Below, piece after piece: positions 50,708-59,419 of a DNA stretch of 64,000 bases. The translations under genes were made by a program, and so were the position numbers. Every line of letters begins with the position of its first letter. Positions within the stretch are counted from its first letter, which is position 1. The notes beneath the pieces are model-generated. The model saw nothing but the letters and a program-made list of their open reading frames with translations, was not told the origin of the DNA and did not search any database. The stretch is from Pseudoselenomonas ruminantium (GTDB lineage Bacteria; Bacillota; Negativicutes; Selenomonadales; Selenomonadaceae), in NCBI RefSeq assembly GCF_900113715.1, contig NZ_FOQK01000017.1, positions 1 to 64,000 on the forward strand, written 5' to 3'.

Positions 50708-51422
50708 TACGGCTACGCAGGTATCAAGTGTAGCGGTGGCATCACCGGGGAGACTGTCGGCAGAGCTGACGATGCAGGCAAAGCTTACCCATTCGGAGAC
50801 GCTTATGCCGCATATCGAGCAGGTGCTGAAGATGGCCGCCGTGCCCAAGGATAAAATCGAGGGGATTGCCGTAAGCATCGGGCCGGGCTCGTTTACGGGA
50901 CTGCGCATTGGCCTGGCGGCTGCCAAGGCGATGTCGTATGCACTGGATGTGCCATTGGTCGGCGTTTCGACGCTGGCGGCTCTGGCATATCACTATCCGG
51001 TGGCAGGTGTCCGCATCGTCTGCCTGCTGGATGCCCAGAAGGGCAATGCGTACGCAGAGACTTACCGTTGGGAGCAGGGGAAACTGCAGACTGTTGATGC
51101 GGTACGGGTAGCACCGATCAGCGAGATCATCGAGTGGTGCGGCCGTATGGATGAGCCGGTAGTCCTGCTGGGCGATGCTGTGCAGAAGAAGATTGCCGGC
51201 AAAGTGGATCTGCCGGCAGGTGTGACGGTGGCACCAGCACATCTGCTGATGCCACGCGCTGCCTGTGTGGCGATGCTTGGCCTTGATGAACTGGCCGCAG
51301 GCCATACCGATAATGTCATGAATCTGGAGCCTGTCTATATCCGCCGCAGTGAGGCTGAGGTGCTTTGGGAGAAACGTCATCCGGAAGAGGCGCAGAAGAC
51401 TTTGCCGACGGAGGCCATGTGA
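50688..51422 (+). CDS. tsaB: tRNA t6A biosynthesis protein TsaB
   Basis: The 244-residue ASKHA-fold protein is a scaffold partner of TsaD. It has LAIDTATQVSSVAV at the N-terminus, SIGPGSFTGLRIGLAAAK, and GVSTLAALA. The start is TTG 50688 inside the tsaE coding region, with AAAGGAG upstream, so translation is coupled. The stop overlaps the rimI start (TGATG). Confidence 0.95.
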   Translation: MSILAIDTATQVSSVAVASPGRLSAELTMQAKLTHSETLMPHIEQVLKMAAVPKDKIEGIAVSIGPGSFTGLRIGLAAAKAMSYALDVPLVGVSTLAALAYHYPVAGVRIVCLLDAQKGNAYAETYRWEQGKLQTVDAVRVAPISEIIEWCGRMDEPVVLLGDAVQKKIAGKVDLPAGVTVAPAHLLMPRAACVAMLGLDELAAGHTDNVMNLEPVYIRRSEAEVLWEKRHPEEAQKTLPTEAM

Positions 51423-51874
51423 TGGAAGTGAAAGAGCTGGATTTTCGCGAGATGGCACCAGAGGATGCCGACGCTGTAGAAGTCGTGGAGAAGGCCTGCT
51501 TCTCGATTCCGTGGTCGCGCGATTCGTTCTGGAAAGAAGCGGCCAATGAGAATACGCTGTATCTGCTGGCACTTGACGGCGAGCGGGTCATTGGCTATGC
51601 TGGCTGCTGGATCTCCTTTGAGGAGTGCCAGATCACCAACGTAGCTATCCTGCCGGAATACCGCGGGCAGGGCATTGGGACGAAATTGTTCGGTGCCATC
51701 ATCGAGGCGGTCAAGGCAAAGGGCGTGACCGCGATGACGCTGGAAGTCCGTCCGTCCAATGCCCCTGCAAGAGCGCTTTATGCACGCTATGGGTTCAAGG
51801 ATGCCGGGCGGCGTCCCCATTATTACCAAGATGATGGCGAAGATGCGATCATCATGTGGAATACGAAACTTTGA
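51422..51874 (+). CDS. rimI: Ribosomal protein S18 alanine N-acetyltransferase RimI
   Basis: The 150-residue GNAT enzyme has ITNVAILPEYRGQGIGTKL (acetyl-CoA binding) and LEVRPSNAPARALYARYGF, typical of RimI. It acetylates the N-terminus of S18 and possibly other proteins. ATG 51422 overlaps the tsaB stop. Its place between tsaB and tsaD is common in bacteria. Confidence 0.95.
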   Translation: MEVKELDFREMAPEDADAVEVVEKACFSIPWSRDSFWKEAANENTLYLLALDGERVIGYAGCWISFEECQITNVAILPEYRGQGIGTKLFGAIIEAVKAKGVTAMTLEVRPSNAPARALYARYGFKDAGRRPHYYQDDGEDAIIMWNTKL

Positions 51875-51890
51875 TGGATGGAGAGTATGT

Positions 51891-52931
51891 ATGGAGAAGG
51901 AAAACAAAGAAGAATTGTTGACGCTGGCTATCGAGTCGAGCTGCGATGAGACATCGGCAGCTGTACTTCGCGGCGGCCGCACGATACTTTCCAATATCAT
52001 CTCGACACAGATCCCCGTCCATCAGAAGTTTGGCGGGGTCGTGCCGGAAATCGCATCGCGCAAGCATATCGTCAACATCATGCCAGTCATCGATGAGTGC
52101 TTGCAGAAGGCAGGCGTGAAGCTTGCCGATATCGATCAGGTGGCTGTCACCTATGGGCCGGGATTGGTTGGTGCGCTGCTGGTCGGCGTATCGGCGGCTA
52201 AATCGCTGGCGTTCTCGCTGGGGGTACCGCTCATTGGGGTCAACCATCTGGAAGGGCATATCTTTGCCAATTTCCTGTCGACGCCAGACTTGGAGCCGCC
52301 GTTCATGGCCTTGGTCGTCTCAGGCGGCCATACGGCTCTGGTCGATGTCCGTGGCTACAATCATTTCCATATGATGGGACAGACGCGGGATGATGCGGCT
52401 GGCGAGGCGTTTGACAAGATCGCCCGTGTCATGGGGCTGCCGTATCCGGGTGGCCCGCGCATCGACGCGTTGGCGAAGGAGGGAAATCCGCTGGCTATCG
52501 ATTTCCCGCAGGCCCTCAACGAGAAAGGCAATTATGAGTTCAGCTTCAGCGGTCTCAAGTCGGCCGTGCTCAACTACATCAACAGTGAGAAGATGAAGGG
52601 GCATGAGCTTAATAAGCCGGATATTGCGGCTTCCTTCCAGCGTTCGGTCATCGAAGTTCTGGTGGCCAAGGCGTTCCAGGCCGTCGAAGAAGCCGGCCGT
52701 GATACGCTGGTGCTTGCAGGCGGCGTGGCTGCCAACAGCGGCCTGGAGGCCAGGCTGCGTGAAGAGGCGGCCACGCGCGGCGTGAGATTCCTGTATCCGA
52801 GCAAGATCCTTTGCACGGACAACGCGGCCATGATCGGCTGCCGCGGCTATTACCAGTCGCTGTCGGGACGCTTCAGCGATCTGTATCTCAATGCTGTGCC
52901 AGGATTGGGACTGGAAGATAAAGAAGAATAA
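51891..52931 (+). CDS. tsaD: tRNA t6A transferase TsaD
   Basis: The 346-residue ASKHA enzyme transfers the threonylcarbamoyl group to A37 of tRNA. It has AIESSCDETSAAV, the metal-binding NHLEGHIFAN (two His), VVSGGHTAL, and the late CTDNAAMIGCRGYY. ATG 51891 gives the canonical N-terminus; the upstream open frame overlapping rimI has no supporting start. Confidence 0.97.
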   Translation: MEKENKEELLTLAIESSCDETSAAVLRGGRTILSNIISTQIPVHQKFGGVVPEIASRKHIVNIMPVIDECLQKAGVKLADIDQVAVTYGPGLVGALLVGVSAAKSLAFSLGVPLIGVNHLEGHIFANFLSTPDLEPPFMALVVSGGHTALVDVRGYNHFHMMGQTRDDAAGEAFDKIARVMGLPYPGGPRIDALAKEGNPLAIDFPQALNEKGNYEFSFSGLKSAVLNYINSEKMKGHELNKPDIAASFQRSVIEVLVAKAFQAVEEAGRDTLVLAGGVAANSGLEARLREEAATRGVRFLYPSKILCTDNAAMIGCRGYYQSLSGRFSDLYLNAVPGLGLEDKEE

Positions 52932-52946
52932 GTGTATAATAAGAAA

Positions 52947-52993
52947 AGAGATTGCTCAACGGAGAGATGAACGCGGGAGCAGTCTCTTTTTTT
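52947..52993 (+). terminator. Terminator after tsaD
   Basis: Stem AGAGATTGCTC / GAGCAGTCTCT (one mismatch), then TTTTTTTC. Confidence 0.85.
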
Positions 52994-53051
52994 CTATGGA
53001 CGTTCAGCAGAAGGACTGTTCAGGAGAGACAAGGATGGAGGTCGTTGATGG

Positions 53052-54509
53052 ATGAACATGGCAGAGCTTTGCCGGCAGTATACGGATCTTTCGACGCGTG
53101 AGATCGGACGGTTGGAGTGCATGCGGACGGTGTTTCCCTTTCTGGCAGATCTGGCGCATGGACAACTCAAGGTCTATGTGCCGGCCAAGGTGGCGGGCAA
53201 GCTTGTGATTATCGCGCAGGAGCGGCCGCATACGATCTACATGTCCAAGCGTGACTCGGAGTATGGGCGGCTGCAGCCAGCCATCGAGGAACCGCTGGTG
53301 CAGGATACCCTGGCCACGGGGATGCCGGGCAAGGGGAAGCGGGAGTGGACGTATGGTTCGCTCATTGATATGTACACCTATGCGATCCACGATGGCACGA
53401 AAGTCATTGGCGTGATAAGCTTTGAAGTCGATGGCGACCGGCTGCAGATCGATGGTTATCCCTGCTTGCTGGCGACAGCTGTCGATGTCCTCAACAATGC
53501 GCGCAAGAGCGTAGAGGCCCAGCAATATCAGCCTTTGTCATCAAGCGATGGCATCTTGATCACGGATCAGTACAGCCGCATCGTATTTGCCAATGCAGCG
53601 GCCCAGCGCATCTATCGCGTGCTGGGGGTCGGCAGCCTGCGGGGCTGCCACTTGTTTGACCGCCAGCTGACGCGTCATGTCCGGCGGGAAACGATGGAGC
53701 GCGAGCGGCCTTGGCAGAAGGAACTTGTTGCTGGCGATCTCACGCTGATTCGGCGGCAGATCGATCTGCAGGAGGGAGGCCAGCTCGTAAGGCGCATCGT
53801 CATTTTGTCTGACGTGACTGAGACGCGGGCCAAGGACAAGGAAATCCGCATCAAGTCAGCGGTCATCCAGGAAATCCATCATCGGGTCAAGAACAACTTG
53901 CAGACCATTGCGAGCCTGTTGCGCTTGCAGGCCCGGCGCAGTCAGTCGGAGGAAGTCAGGCAGGCCTTGCAGGAGAGTGTCAATCGCGTGCTGTCGATTT
54001 CGGTCGTGCATGAATTCTTGTCCCAGCAGGGCGAGGAGGCCATCCATGTCCAGCAGGTCATGCAGCAGATCTTTGATCTGGTCGGCCGCAATATGGCCGA
54101 CAGCGAGTTCTTGATCCGCACCGAGTATACGGGGCCTGATGTCGTACTGCCGTCGAAATACGCGAGCTCTCTGGCTCTCGTGCTCAATGAGCTGGTGCTC
54201 AATGCGATGGAGCATGCTTTTGCAGGACGCAGTTCCGGGCTTATCGGTCTTTCCGTCCGCGAGGATGACGACCACTGGCACTTAGATCTCTATGACGATG
54301 GCTGCGGCCTGCCAGAAGATTTCCGCCCGCAGCGCACGCGGTCACTCGGCCTGTCGATTGTCCGCACGCTGGTCGAGGGTGACCTTGAGGGGACTTTTGC
54401 CTTGGAAAATGATGAACGGGGCAGCGGCTATGGTACGCATGCCTATATCCGCCTGCCCAAGCCGGAGCAGGAAATTACAAGTGATGTAGTACAAAGCCTG
54501 GAGGAATGA
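53052..54509 (+). CDS. Cytoplasmic sensor histidine kinase, PdtaS/EutW type
   Basis: The 485-residue kinase has no membrane segments. It has an N-terminal histidine-kinase sensor domain (about 1-150), a PAS domain (about 160-260), a HisKA_2 phospho-acceptor motif EIHHRVKNNLQTI (His276/277) and a HATPase_c domain with NELVLNAMEHAF, DDGCGLP and GLSIVRTLV. This layout matches PdtaS and EutW kinases, which pair with ANTAR response regulators. The next gene encodes exactly such a regulator, overlapping by ATGA. The signal is unknown. Confidence 0.93.
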   Translation: MNMAELCRQYTDLSTREIGRLECMRTVFPFLADLAHGQLKVYVPAKVAGKLVIIAQERPHTIYMSKRDSEYGRLQPAIEEPLVQDTLATGMPGKGKREWTYGSLIDMYTYAIHDGTKVIGVISFEVDGDRLQIDGYPCLLATAVDVLNNARKSVEAQQYQPLSSSDGILITDQYSRIVFANAAAQRIYRVLGVGSLRGCHLFDRQLTRHVRRETMERERPWQKELVAGDLTLIRRQIDLQEGGQLVRRIVILSDVTETRAKDKEIRIKSAVIQEIHHRVKNNLQTIASLLRLQARRSQSEEVRQALQESVNRVLSISVVHEFLSQQGEEAIHVQQVMQQIFDLVGRNMADSEFLIRTEYTGPDVVLPSKYASSLALVLNELVLNAMEHAFAGRSSGLIGLSVREDDDHWHLDLYDDGCGLPEDFRPQRTRSLGLSIVRTLVEGDLEGTFALENDERGSGYGTHAYIRLPKPEQEITSDVVQSLEE

Positions 54510-54514
54510 TAGGA

Positions 54515-55102
54515 ATGAAAAAGAAGTCACTGCGGCTTGTCGTTGCCGACAATGAGTCGATTATTCGTCTGGACCTTAGAGAGATGCTCGAAGATGCAGG
54601 GCATGAGGTGGTCGGGGAGGCCATTAATGGGCGCAAGGCCGTGGAACTCACGCGCATGCATCGTCCGGATCTTGTCATCATGGATATCAAGATGCCAGAG
54701 ATGGATGGCATCACGGCGGCCCGCAAGATTGCCGATGAGAAATTGGCGCCGGTGCTGCTGCTCACGGCGTTCAGCCAGGCGGATATCGTCGAGAAGGCCA
54801 AGGACTCGGGCGTGCTCGGCTACCTGGTCAAGCCGGTGCAGGAGAGCAATCTTTTTCCTGCCATCGAGATCGCGCTCTCCCGCTGGGAGGAGATGCAGGG
54901 CATGGAGCTGGAGCTTGGCAAGCTCAAGGACTCGTTGGAGACGCGCAAGCTGGTCGACCGTGCCAAAGGCATCCTGATGGCAGCTCATAAGCTCGGGGAG
55001 CAGGAAGCCTATCGGCGGATCCAGCGCTATGCGATGATGAAGCGCCTGAGCATCAAGGAAGTGGCTGAGGCGATTGTCAAGGCAGCTGGCGGCAAGGTAT
55101 AA
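54515..55102 (+). CDS. Response regulator with ANTAR RNA-binding output (PdtaR/EutV type)
   Basis: The 195-residue protein has a receiver domain (VVADNESIIRLDL, phospho-acceptor Asp in VIMDIKMPEMDG, Lys in LVKPV). A C-terminal ANTAR domain follows (KLVDRAKGILMAAHKLGEQEAYRRIQ, MKRLSIKEVAEAIV). ANTAR regulators bind paired hexaloop RNA hairpins and prevent termination. ATG 54515 has a workable ribosome-site distance (10 nt); ATG 54506 overlaps the kinase stop and would add three residues. No clear ANTAR target was found in the window. Confidence 0.93.
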   Translation: MKKKSLRLVVADNESIIRLDLREMLEDAGHEVVGEAINGRKAVELTRMHRPDLVIMDIKMPEMDGITAARKIADEKLAPVLLLTAFSQADIVEKAKDSGVLGYLVKPVQESNLFPAIEIALSRWEEMQGMELELGKLKDSLETRKLVDRAKGILMAAHKLGEQEAYRRIQRYAMMKRLSIKEVAEAIVKAAGGKV

Positions 55103-55132
55103 AAGCATAAAATTTTTTATAGGAATGTTTGT

Positions 55133-55165
55133 GGAGAGCCTGTCAGATAAGGCTCTCCATTTTTG
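55133..55165 (+). terminator. Terminator after the ANTAR regulator
   Basis: Stem GGAGAGCCT / AGGCTCTCC with loop GTCAGATA, then ATTTTTGTC. Confidence 0.88.
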
Positions 55166-55202
55166 TCTTGTTTTGTATTGGACAACGGTAAATGTCTTTG
55201 AC

Positions 55203-55231
55203 TTGTGCGGTATGCAGTCGGAGGTTATAAT
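55203..55231 (+). promoter_or_regulatory. Predicted promoter of the mannitol operon
   Basis: TTGTGC (55203-55208), 17 bp, TATAAT (55226-55231), upstream of mtlR. Confidence 0.55.
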
Positions 55232-55307
55232 AAAACTATCGAAACAAGAGCAAAGAAATCTTGCTTCGGTATCTACAAGCTTCTGAGTGATCATAGGAGG
55301 CAACAGG

Positions 55308-57422
55308 ATGAATGTAAAAGAACGTACCGCGGCAATCCTCAAGCTGCTCGTGGATGGACAGCGCCCGTTCACGACAGCAGGAGAGCTGGCGGAGAATCTC
55401 GGGGTCAGTGCGAAGACCATTTCGCGCGAACTGCCGGGGGTGGCAGGTGCGTTGGAGAAATATGGCCTTGCCTTGAACAAGAAGAAAGGGGCAGGATTTG
55501 CCATCGCTGGTGCCGAGGATGCCATTGCGTCTTTGAAGGAATCTTTGGGGCAGGTGAATGACCACAATTATACACCGCAGGAGCGGCAATCGATCATCGT
55601 GAGCCGCTTGCTGCCAAGTCATGAGCCGGTGAAGCTCTTTGCCTTATCATCACTTCTCGGAGTGACAGACAGTACCATCAGCAACGACCTCGACAAGCTC
55701 GAAGGCTGGTTTAAGGGACATGGGCTGAAGCTTGTCCGCAAGCCGGGGCTGGGTGTCTACGTCGAGGGCGAGGAGCAGAGTATCCGGCAGTCAATCGTCG
55801 CATACATCTATGATAATATTGAAGAAAATGAATTATTGGAGCTCGTCCACGCCAATCTCGCGGACGAGCAGGAAAAAGTCAACCAGGCAGCAGGCTATCT
55901 GCTCGATCTGGTCGACAAGGAAATCATCCATCGTCTGGAGCGGCTGATCCGCCAGGCGGAGAAGGAACTGGAGACGCGTTTGTCGGATCAGGCCTTCATC
56001 GGCTTGACGGTGCATCTGGCACTGGCCGTCCAGCGCATCCGCAAGCAGGAGCGCATCCATATCCGGCCGGGATTCCTGGCGGAGCTGAAGCAGAAGCAAG
56101 AATTCCAGACGGCAGGGCATATCGCGGCAGAGATCGCTAAGGAGTTTGAGCTGCCGATCACTGAGGATGAGATCGGGTATATCACGATGCATCTTCTGGG
56201 AGCGCGCAGCCGCTACCGGGACAATGAAGCCACCGACGCCGTGCTGGATAACTTCCATCTGGTGCGGCTGGCCAAGGCTATCATGAAGGCCGCTGAGGAG
56301 GAGACAGGCGTCAGCCTGTACCGCAATTCGGAGCTGCTCACTGGTCTTGTCAATCATCTTGGTCCGTCGATAAGCCGTCTGCAGATGCAGATGGATATCC
56401 GCAATCCGCTGCTTGATGAGATGAAGGCGAAGTTTCCTGAGCTCATGCAGCTGGCGAAGAAGAGCGTACGCGAGGTGGAAAAGGAGCTGGAGCTTGCCTT
56501 TCCGGAATCCGAGATCGCTTTCATCGCCATGCATCTGAGTGCAGCACTTACCGACAGCAATATGCTGAAGAAACTGGAGCATACGGTCATCGTTGCCTGC
56601 CCGACGGGGATGGGCACGAGTCGGCTGCTGGCCAGCCGCCTGCGGCAGCAATACGACAATCTGGTCATTGCCGATCAGGTGTCGACGCTGCAGCTGACGC
56701 CGGAGTATTTCAGCAGCCATGAGGCGGAGTTCATCGTGGCGACGGTGCCGATCCCGCACGTACCTTTGCCGGTGGCGGTGGTGAGCGCCCTGCTGACCAA
56801 GGAAGATCAGCTGTGCATCGATGAGCTGCTCGGACAATGTGAGGAAGCCAGAGTCGAAGCGCGGGCGGCGGGCAAGGCACAGGCAAAGCCGGATTTTGCG
56901 GCGGCGCTCCGCATCATGCAGGCTTATGATACTGCAATCCTGAGCCTGCTGGATAACTTCTTCTTTTATGAAGATGGAGCCTCCATGACGGTCCAGGAGG
57001 TGGCCGAAGGGGTCGGCCGTCTGGTGGGCAGTGACGATAGGCAGGCAGAGGGCATCAAGCGGGCATTGCTGAGTCGCGAAGATCAGGGGAGTACCGCGAT
57101 CACTGGCAGCAGCATGATCCTGCTGCATTGCCGCAGCTCGGTTGTCACGCGCTTGCAGTTCGGCATTGTCCACCTCGGCAGCTGGTTCCTGTATCCGGCT
57201 GAACCCACGGAGAAGATCCGGACAGCCATAGTCATGCTGGCACCAGCAGCGGGCAGCTGCTATGAATTGGAAACCATTGGACATATTTCAGCAATCCTCT
57301 TGGAACGCTGGGGCCTTATCGAGGTCCTGCACGAGGGGGATCAGAAACTTATCAAAGAGGAACTCACGCATATCTTCCGTGAGTTCCATGCCAAGAAATA
57401 TCGGGAATTATTGGGGGGATAA
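55308..57422 (+). CDS. mtlR: Mannitol operon regulator MtlR (PRD-type, with EIIB- and EIIA-like domains)
   Basis: The 704-residue regulator has N-terminal helix-turn-helix domains (AGELAENLGVSAKTISREL and SSLLGVTDSTISNDLDKL). Two PRD domains follow (regions near 190-290 and 300-400; His in ITMHLLGARSRY). Next is a GatB-like EIIB domain (ACPTGMGTSRLLASRL, Cys) and finally an EIIA-like domain with LLHCRSSVVTRL. Phosphorylation by the PTS sets its activity. ATG 55308 follows TAGGAGGC. It lies 3 nt before mtlA. Confidence 0.92.
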   Translation: MNVKERTAAILKLLVDGQRPFTTAGELAENLGVSAKTISRELPGVAGALEKYGLALNKKKGAGFAIAGAEDAIASLKESLGQVNDHNYTPQERQSIIVSRLLPSHEPVKLFALSSLLGVTDSTISNDLDKLEGWFKGHGLKLVRKPGLGVYVEGEEQSIRQSIVAYIYDNIEENELLELVHANLADEQEKVNQAAGYLLDLVDKEIIHRLERLIRQAEKELETRLSDQAFIGLTVHLALAVQRIRKQERIHIRPGFLAELKQKQEFQTAGHIAAEIAKEFELPITEDEIGYITMHLLGARSRYRDNEATDAVLDNFHLVRLAKAIMKAAEEETGVSLYRNSELLTGLVNHLGPSISRLQMQMDIRNPLLDEMKAKFPELMQLAKKSVREVEKELELAFPESEIAFIAMHLSAALTDSNMLKKLEHTVIVACPTGMGTSRLLASRLRQQYDNLVIADQVSTLQLTPEYFSSHEAEFIVATVPIPHVPLPVAVVSALLTKEDQLCIDELLGQCEEARVEARAAGKAQAKPDFAAALRIMQAYDTAILSLLDNFFFYEDGASMTVQEVAEGVGRLVGSDDRQAEGIKRALLSREDQGSTAITGSSMILLHCRSSVVTRLQFGIVHLGSWFLYPAEPTEKIRTAIVMLAPAAGSCYELETIGHISAILLERWGLIEVLHEGDQKLIKEELTHIFREFHAKKYRELLGG

Positions 57423-57425
57423 TCC

Positions 57426-59324
57426 ATGAGCACGACAAGGAGCTCAAATCATGGTGTACAAGAGGCCATGCAGAAATTCGGACGTTTCCTATCGGGCATG
57501 GTGCTGCCGAACATCGGCGCATTCATCGCCTGGGGCTTGCTGACAGCCCTGTTCATTCCGACGGGCTGGCTGCCGAATGAATACCTGGCCCAGGTGGGCG
57601 GGCCGATGAGCAAATGGCTCATCCCACTGCTGCTCGGTTATAGCGGCGGTGCGGCGGTCTATGGTCATCGCGGCGGCGTTCTCGGCGCTATCGCTACCTC
57701 GGGAGTCATCGCGGGTGCGGACATCCCGATGTTCCTCGGGGCTATGATCATGGGGCCGCTCGGCGGTTTCGTCATCAAGAAATTCGACAAGGCCATCGAG
57801 GATCAGATTCCTACGGGCTTTGAGATGCTGGTGAACAACTTCTCGGCGGGTATCATCGGCGGGATCCTCGCTGTGCTGGCCTTTGTCGGTGTCGGGCCAG
57901 TGGTGCTGGCGGCCAATGGTGTGCTGCGTGCAGGCGTGGAGGGGATTGTCGCCGTCGGCCTGCTGCCGCTGGCATCCATCATCATCGAGCCGGCGAAGAT
58001 CCTGTTCCTCAACAATGCCATCAACCATGGCGTCCTGTCGCCGCTGGGCATCCAGCAGGCTGAGGAGTTCGGCAAGTCGATGTTCTTCCTGCTGGAGGCC
58101 AACCCTGGCCCTGGCCTTGGTGTCCTGCTGGCCTACTGGTTCTTCGGCAAGGGTATGGCCAAGGATTCGACGCCGGGTGCTATCATCATCCATGTGCTGG
58201 GCGGCATCCATGAGATCTATTTCCCGTATGTGCTGATGAAACCTGTACTGCTGCTGGCCGTCATTGCTGGTGGAATGGCTGGTGTTGCTACGCTGCAGTT
58301 CTTGGGCGGCGGTCTCATTGCTCCGGCTTCGCCGGGATCGATCCTTGCGGTGCTGGCTATGACGCCGAAAGGTGCCTTCCTGGCAAATGTCGCCGATTTC
58401 CTCGTGGCGACGACGGTCTCCTGTGCGGTCGCATCGGTATTCGTCAAGGCTTCGGCCAGTGAGGAGAGCGAGGAATCCCTCAAGGATGCGCAGGCAGATA
58501 TGCAGGCGCTGAAGAATCGCGGCAAGGTGATGCCGGAGGTCAAGGTCAGCGGTGCAGAGCTGCGCACGATCGTCTATGCCTGCGATGCCGGCATGGGGTC
58601 AAGTGCCCTGGGTGCGGCCAGCCTGCGCAAGAAGCTGCGCAAGGCAGGTTACGAGGATATCTCGGTCACGAACGCGGCTATCGGCAGCATTCCGCAGACG
58701 GCACAGATTGTCGTCACCCATGAAAAGCTGGCCCAGCGGGCTATGGAGGACGCGCCGCAGGCTGAGCACATCCTGGTCCGCAACTTCACGCAGAACGACG
58801 TCTTCGAGCAGATCATGGCGCGGCTCGAACCGAAAACGGCGGCAAGCAGTCATGCAGGCGTCCTCGTGGCTGGCCAGCATGGTGCGAAGGAACGTCATAT
58901 CCTGGATATGACGAATATCCAGCTGGGGCTCACAAGCGTCACGAAGGAAGAAGCCATCCGTCAGGCTGGTGAGGCATTGGCGGCCGCAGGCTATGTGGAT
59001 GAGCCCTACATCGAGGGGATGCTGAACCGTGAGAAGGATATCAGCACCTACGTCGGGCGCGGCATTGCCATCCCGCATGGCGAGAATAGCGTCAAAAGCT
59101 CTATCCGTGAGTCAGGCATTGTTGTCCTGCAGTATCCCCAAGGCATCAAGTTTGGCAAGGATATGGCCTATCTGCTCGTCGGCATCGCTGGCAAGGATAA
59201 CGACCATCTGTCCATCCTCGCCAATATTGCCGCTACGATGGATGAGTGTACAGAGGCAGAGCTTGATACGCTCTATCATACGACAGACCCTAAAGTTCTT
59301 TACGAGCGCTTTGCGCTGGCATAA
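57426..59324 (+). CDS. mtlA: PTS mannitol transporter subunit EIICBA
   Basis: The 632-residue protein fuses the membrane EIIC domain (about 1-340), a cytoplasmic EIIB with the phospho-Cys in YACDAGMGSSALGA, and EIIA with the phospho-His in GIAIPHGENSVKSS. It imports mannitol as mannitol-1-phosphate. All three domains are in one chain, as in E. coli MtlA; no separate mtlF is present. It starts 3 nt after mtlR. A terminator-like hairpin separates it from mtlD. Confidence 0.97.
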   Translation: MSTTRSSNHGVQEAMQKFGRFLSGMVLPNIGAFIAWGLLTALFIPTGWLPNEYLAQVGGPMSKWLIPLLLGYSGGAAVYGHRGGVLGAIATSGVIAGADIPMFLGAMIMGPLGGFVIKKFDKAIEDQIPTGFEMLVNNFSAGIIGGILAVLAFVGVGPVVLAANGVLRAGVEGIVAVGLLPLASIIIEPAKILFLNNAINHGVLSPLGIQQAEEFGKSMFFLLEANPGPGLGVLLAYWFFGKGMAKDSTPGAIIIHVLGGIHEIYFPYVLMKPVLLLAVIAGGMAGVATLQFLGGGLIAPASPGSILAVLAMTPKGAFLANVADFLVATTVSCAVASVFVKASASEESEESLKDAQADMQALKNRGKVMPEVKVSGAELRTIVYACDAGMGSSALGAASLRKKLRKAGYEDISVTNAAIGSIPQTAQIVVTHEKLAQRAMEDAPQAEHILVRNFTQNDVFEQIMARLEPKTAASSHAGVLVAGQHGAKERHILDMTNIQLGLTSVTKEEAIRQAGEALAAAGYVDEPYIEGMLNREKDISTYVGRGIAIPHGENSVKSSIRESGIVVLQYPQGIKFGKDMAYLLVGIAGKDNDHLSILANIAATMDECTEAELDTLYHTTDPKVLYERFALA

Positions 59325-59344
59325 ATAAATCACAAACTGACATG

Positions 59345-59403
59345 TCCCTTTTCCGTCAGACAGGATAGCCTCGGGCTGCCTGTTGGCGGGGAAGGGCTTT
59401 TTG
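59345..59403 (+). terminator. Hairpin attenuator between mtlA and mtlD
   Basis: A long imperfect stem pairs CCCTTTTCCG with CGGGGAAGGG, with an inner ACAGG/CCTGT stem, and is followed by CTTTTTG. The mtlD ribosome site follows at once, so partial readthrough is likely. Confidence 0.7.
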
Positions 59404-59419
59404 TATGGAGGAATTCAAG

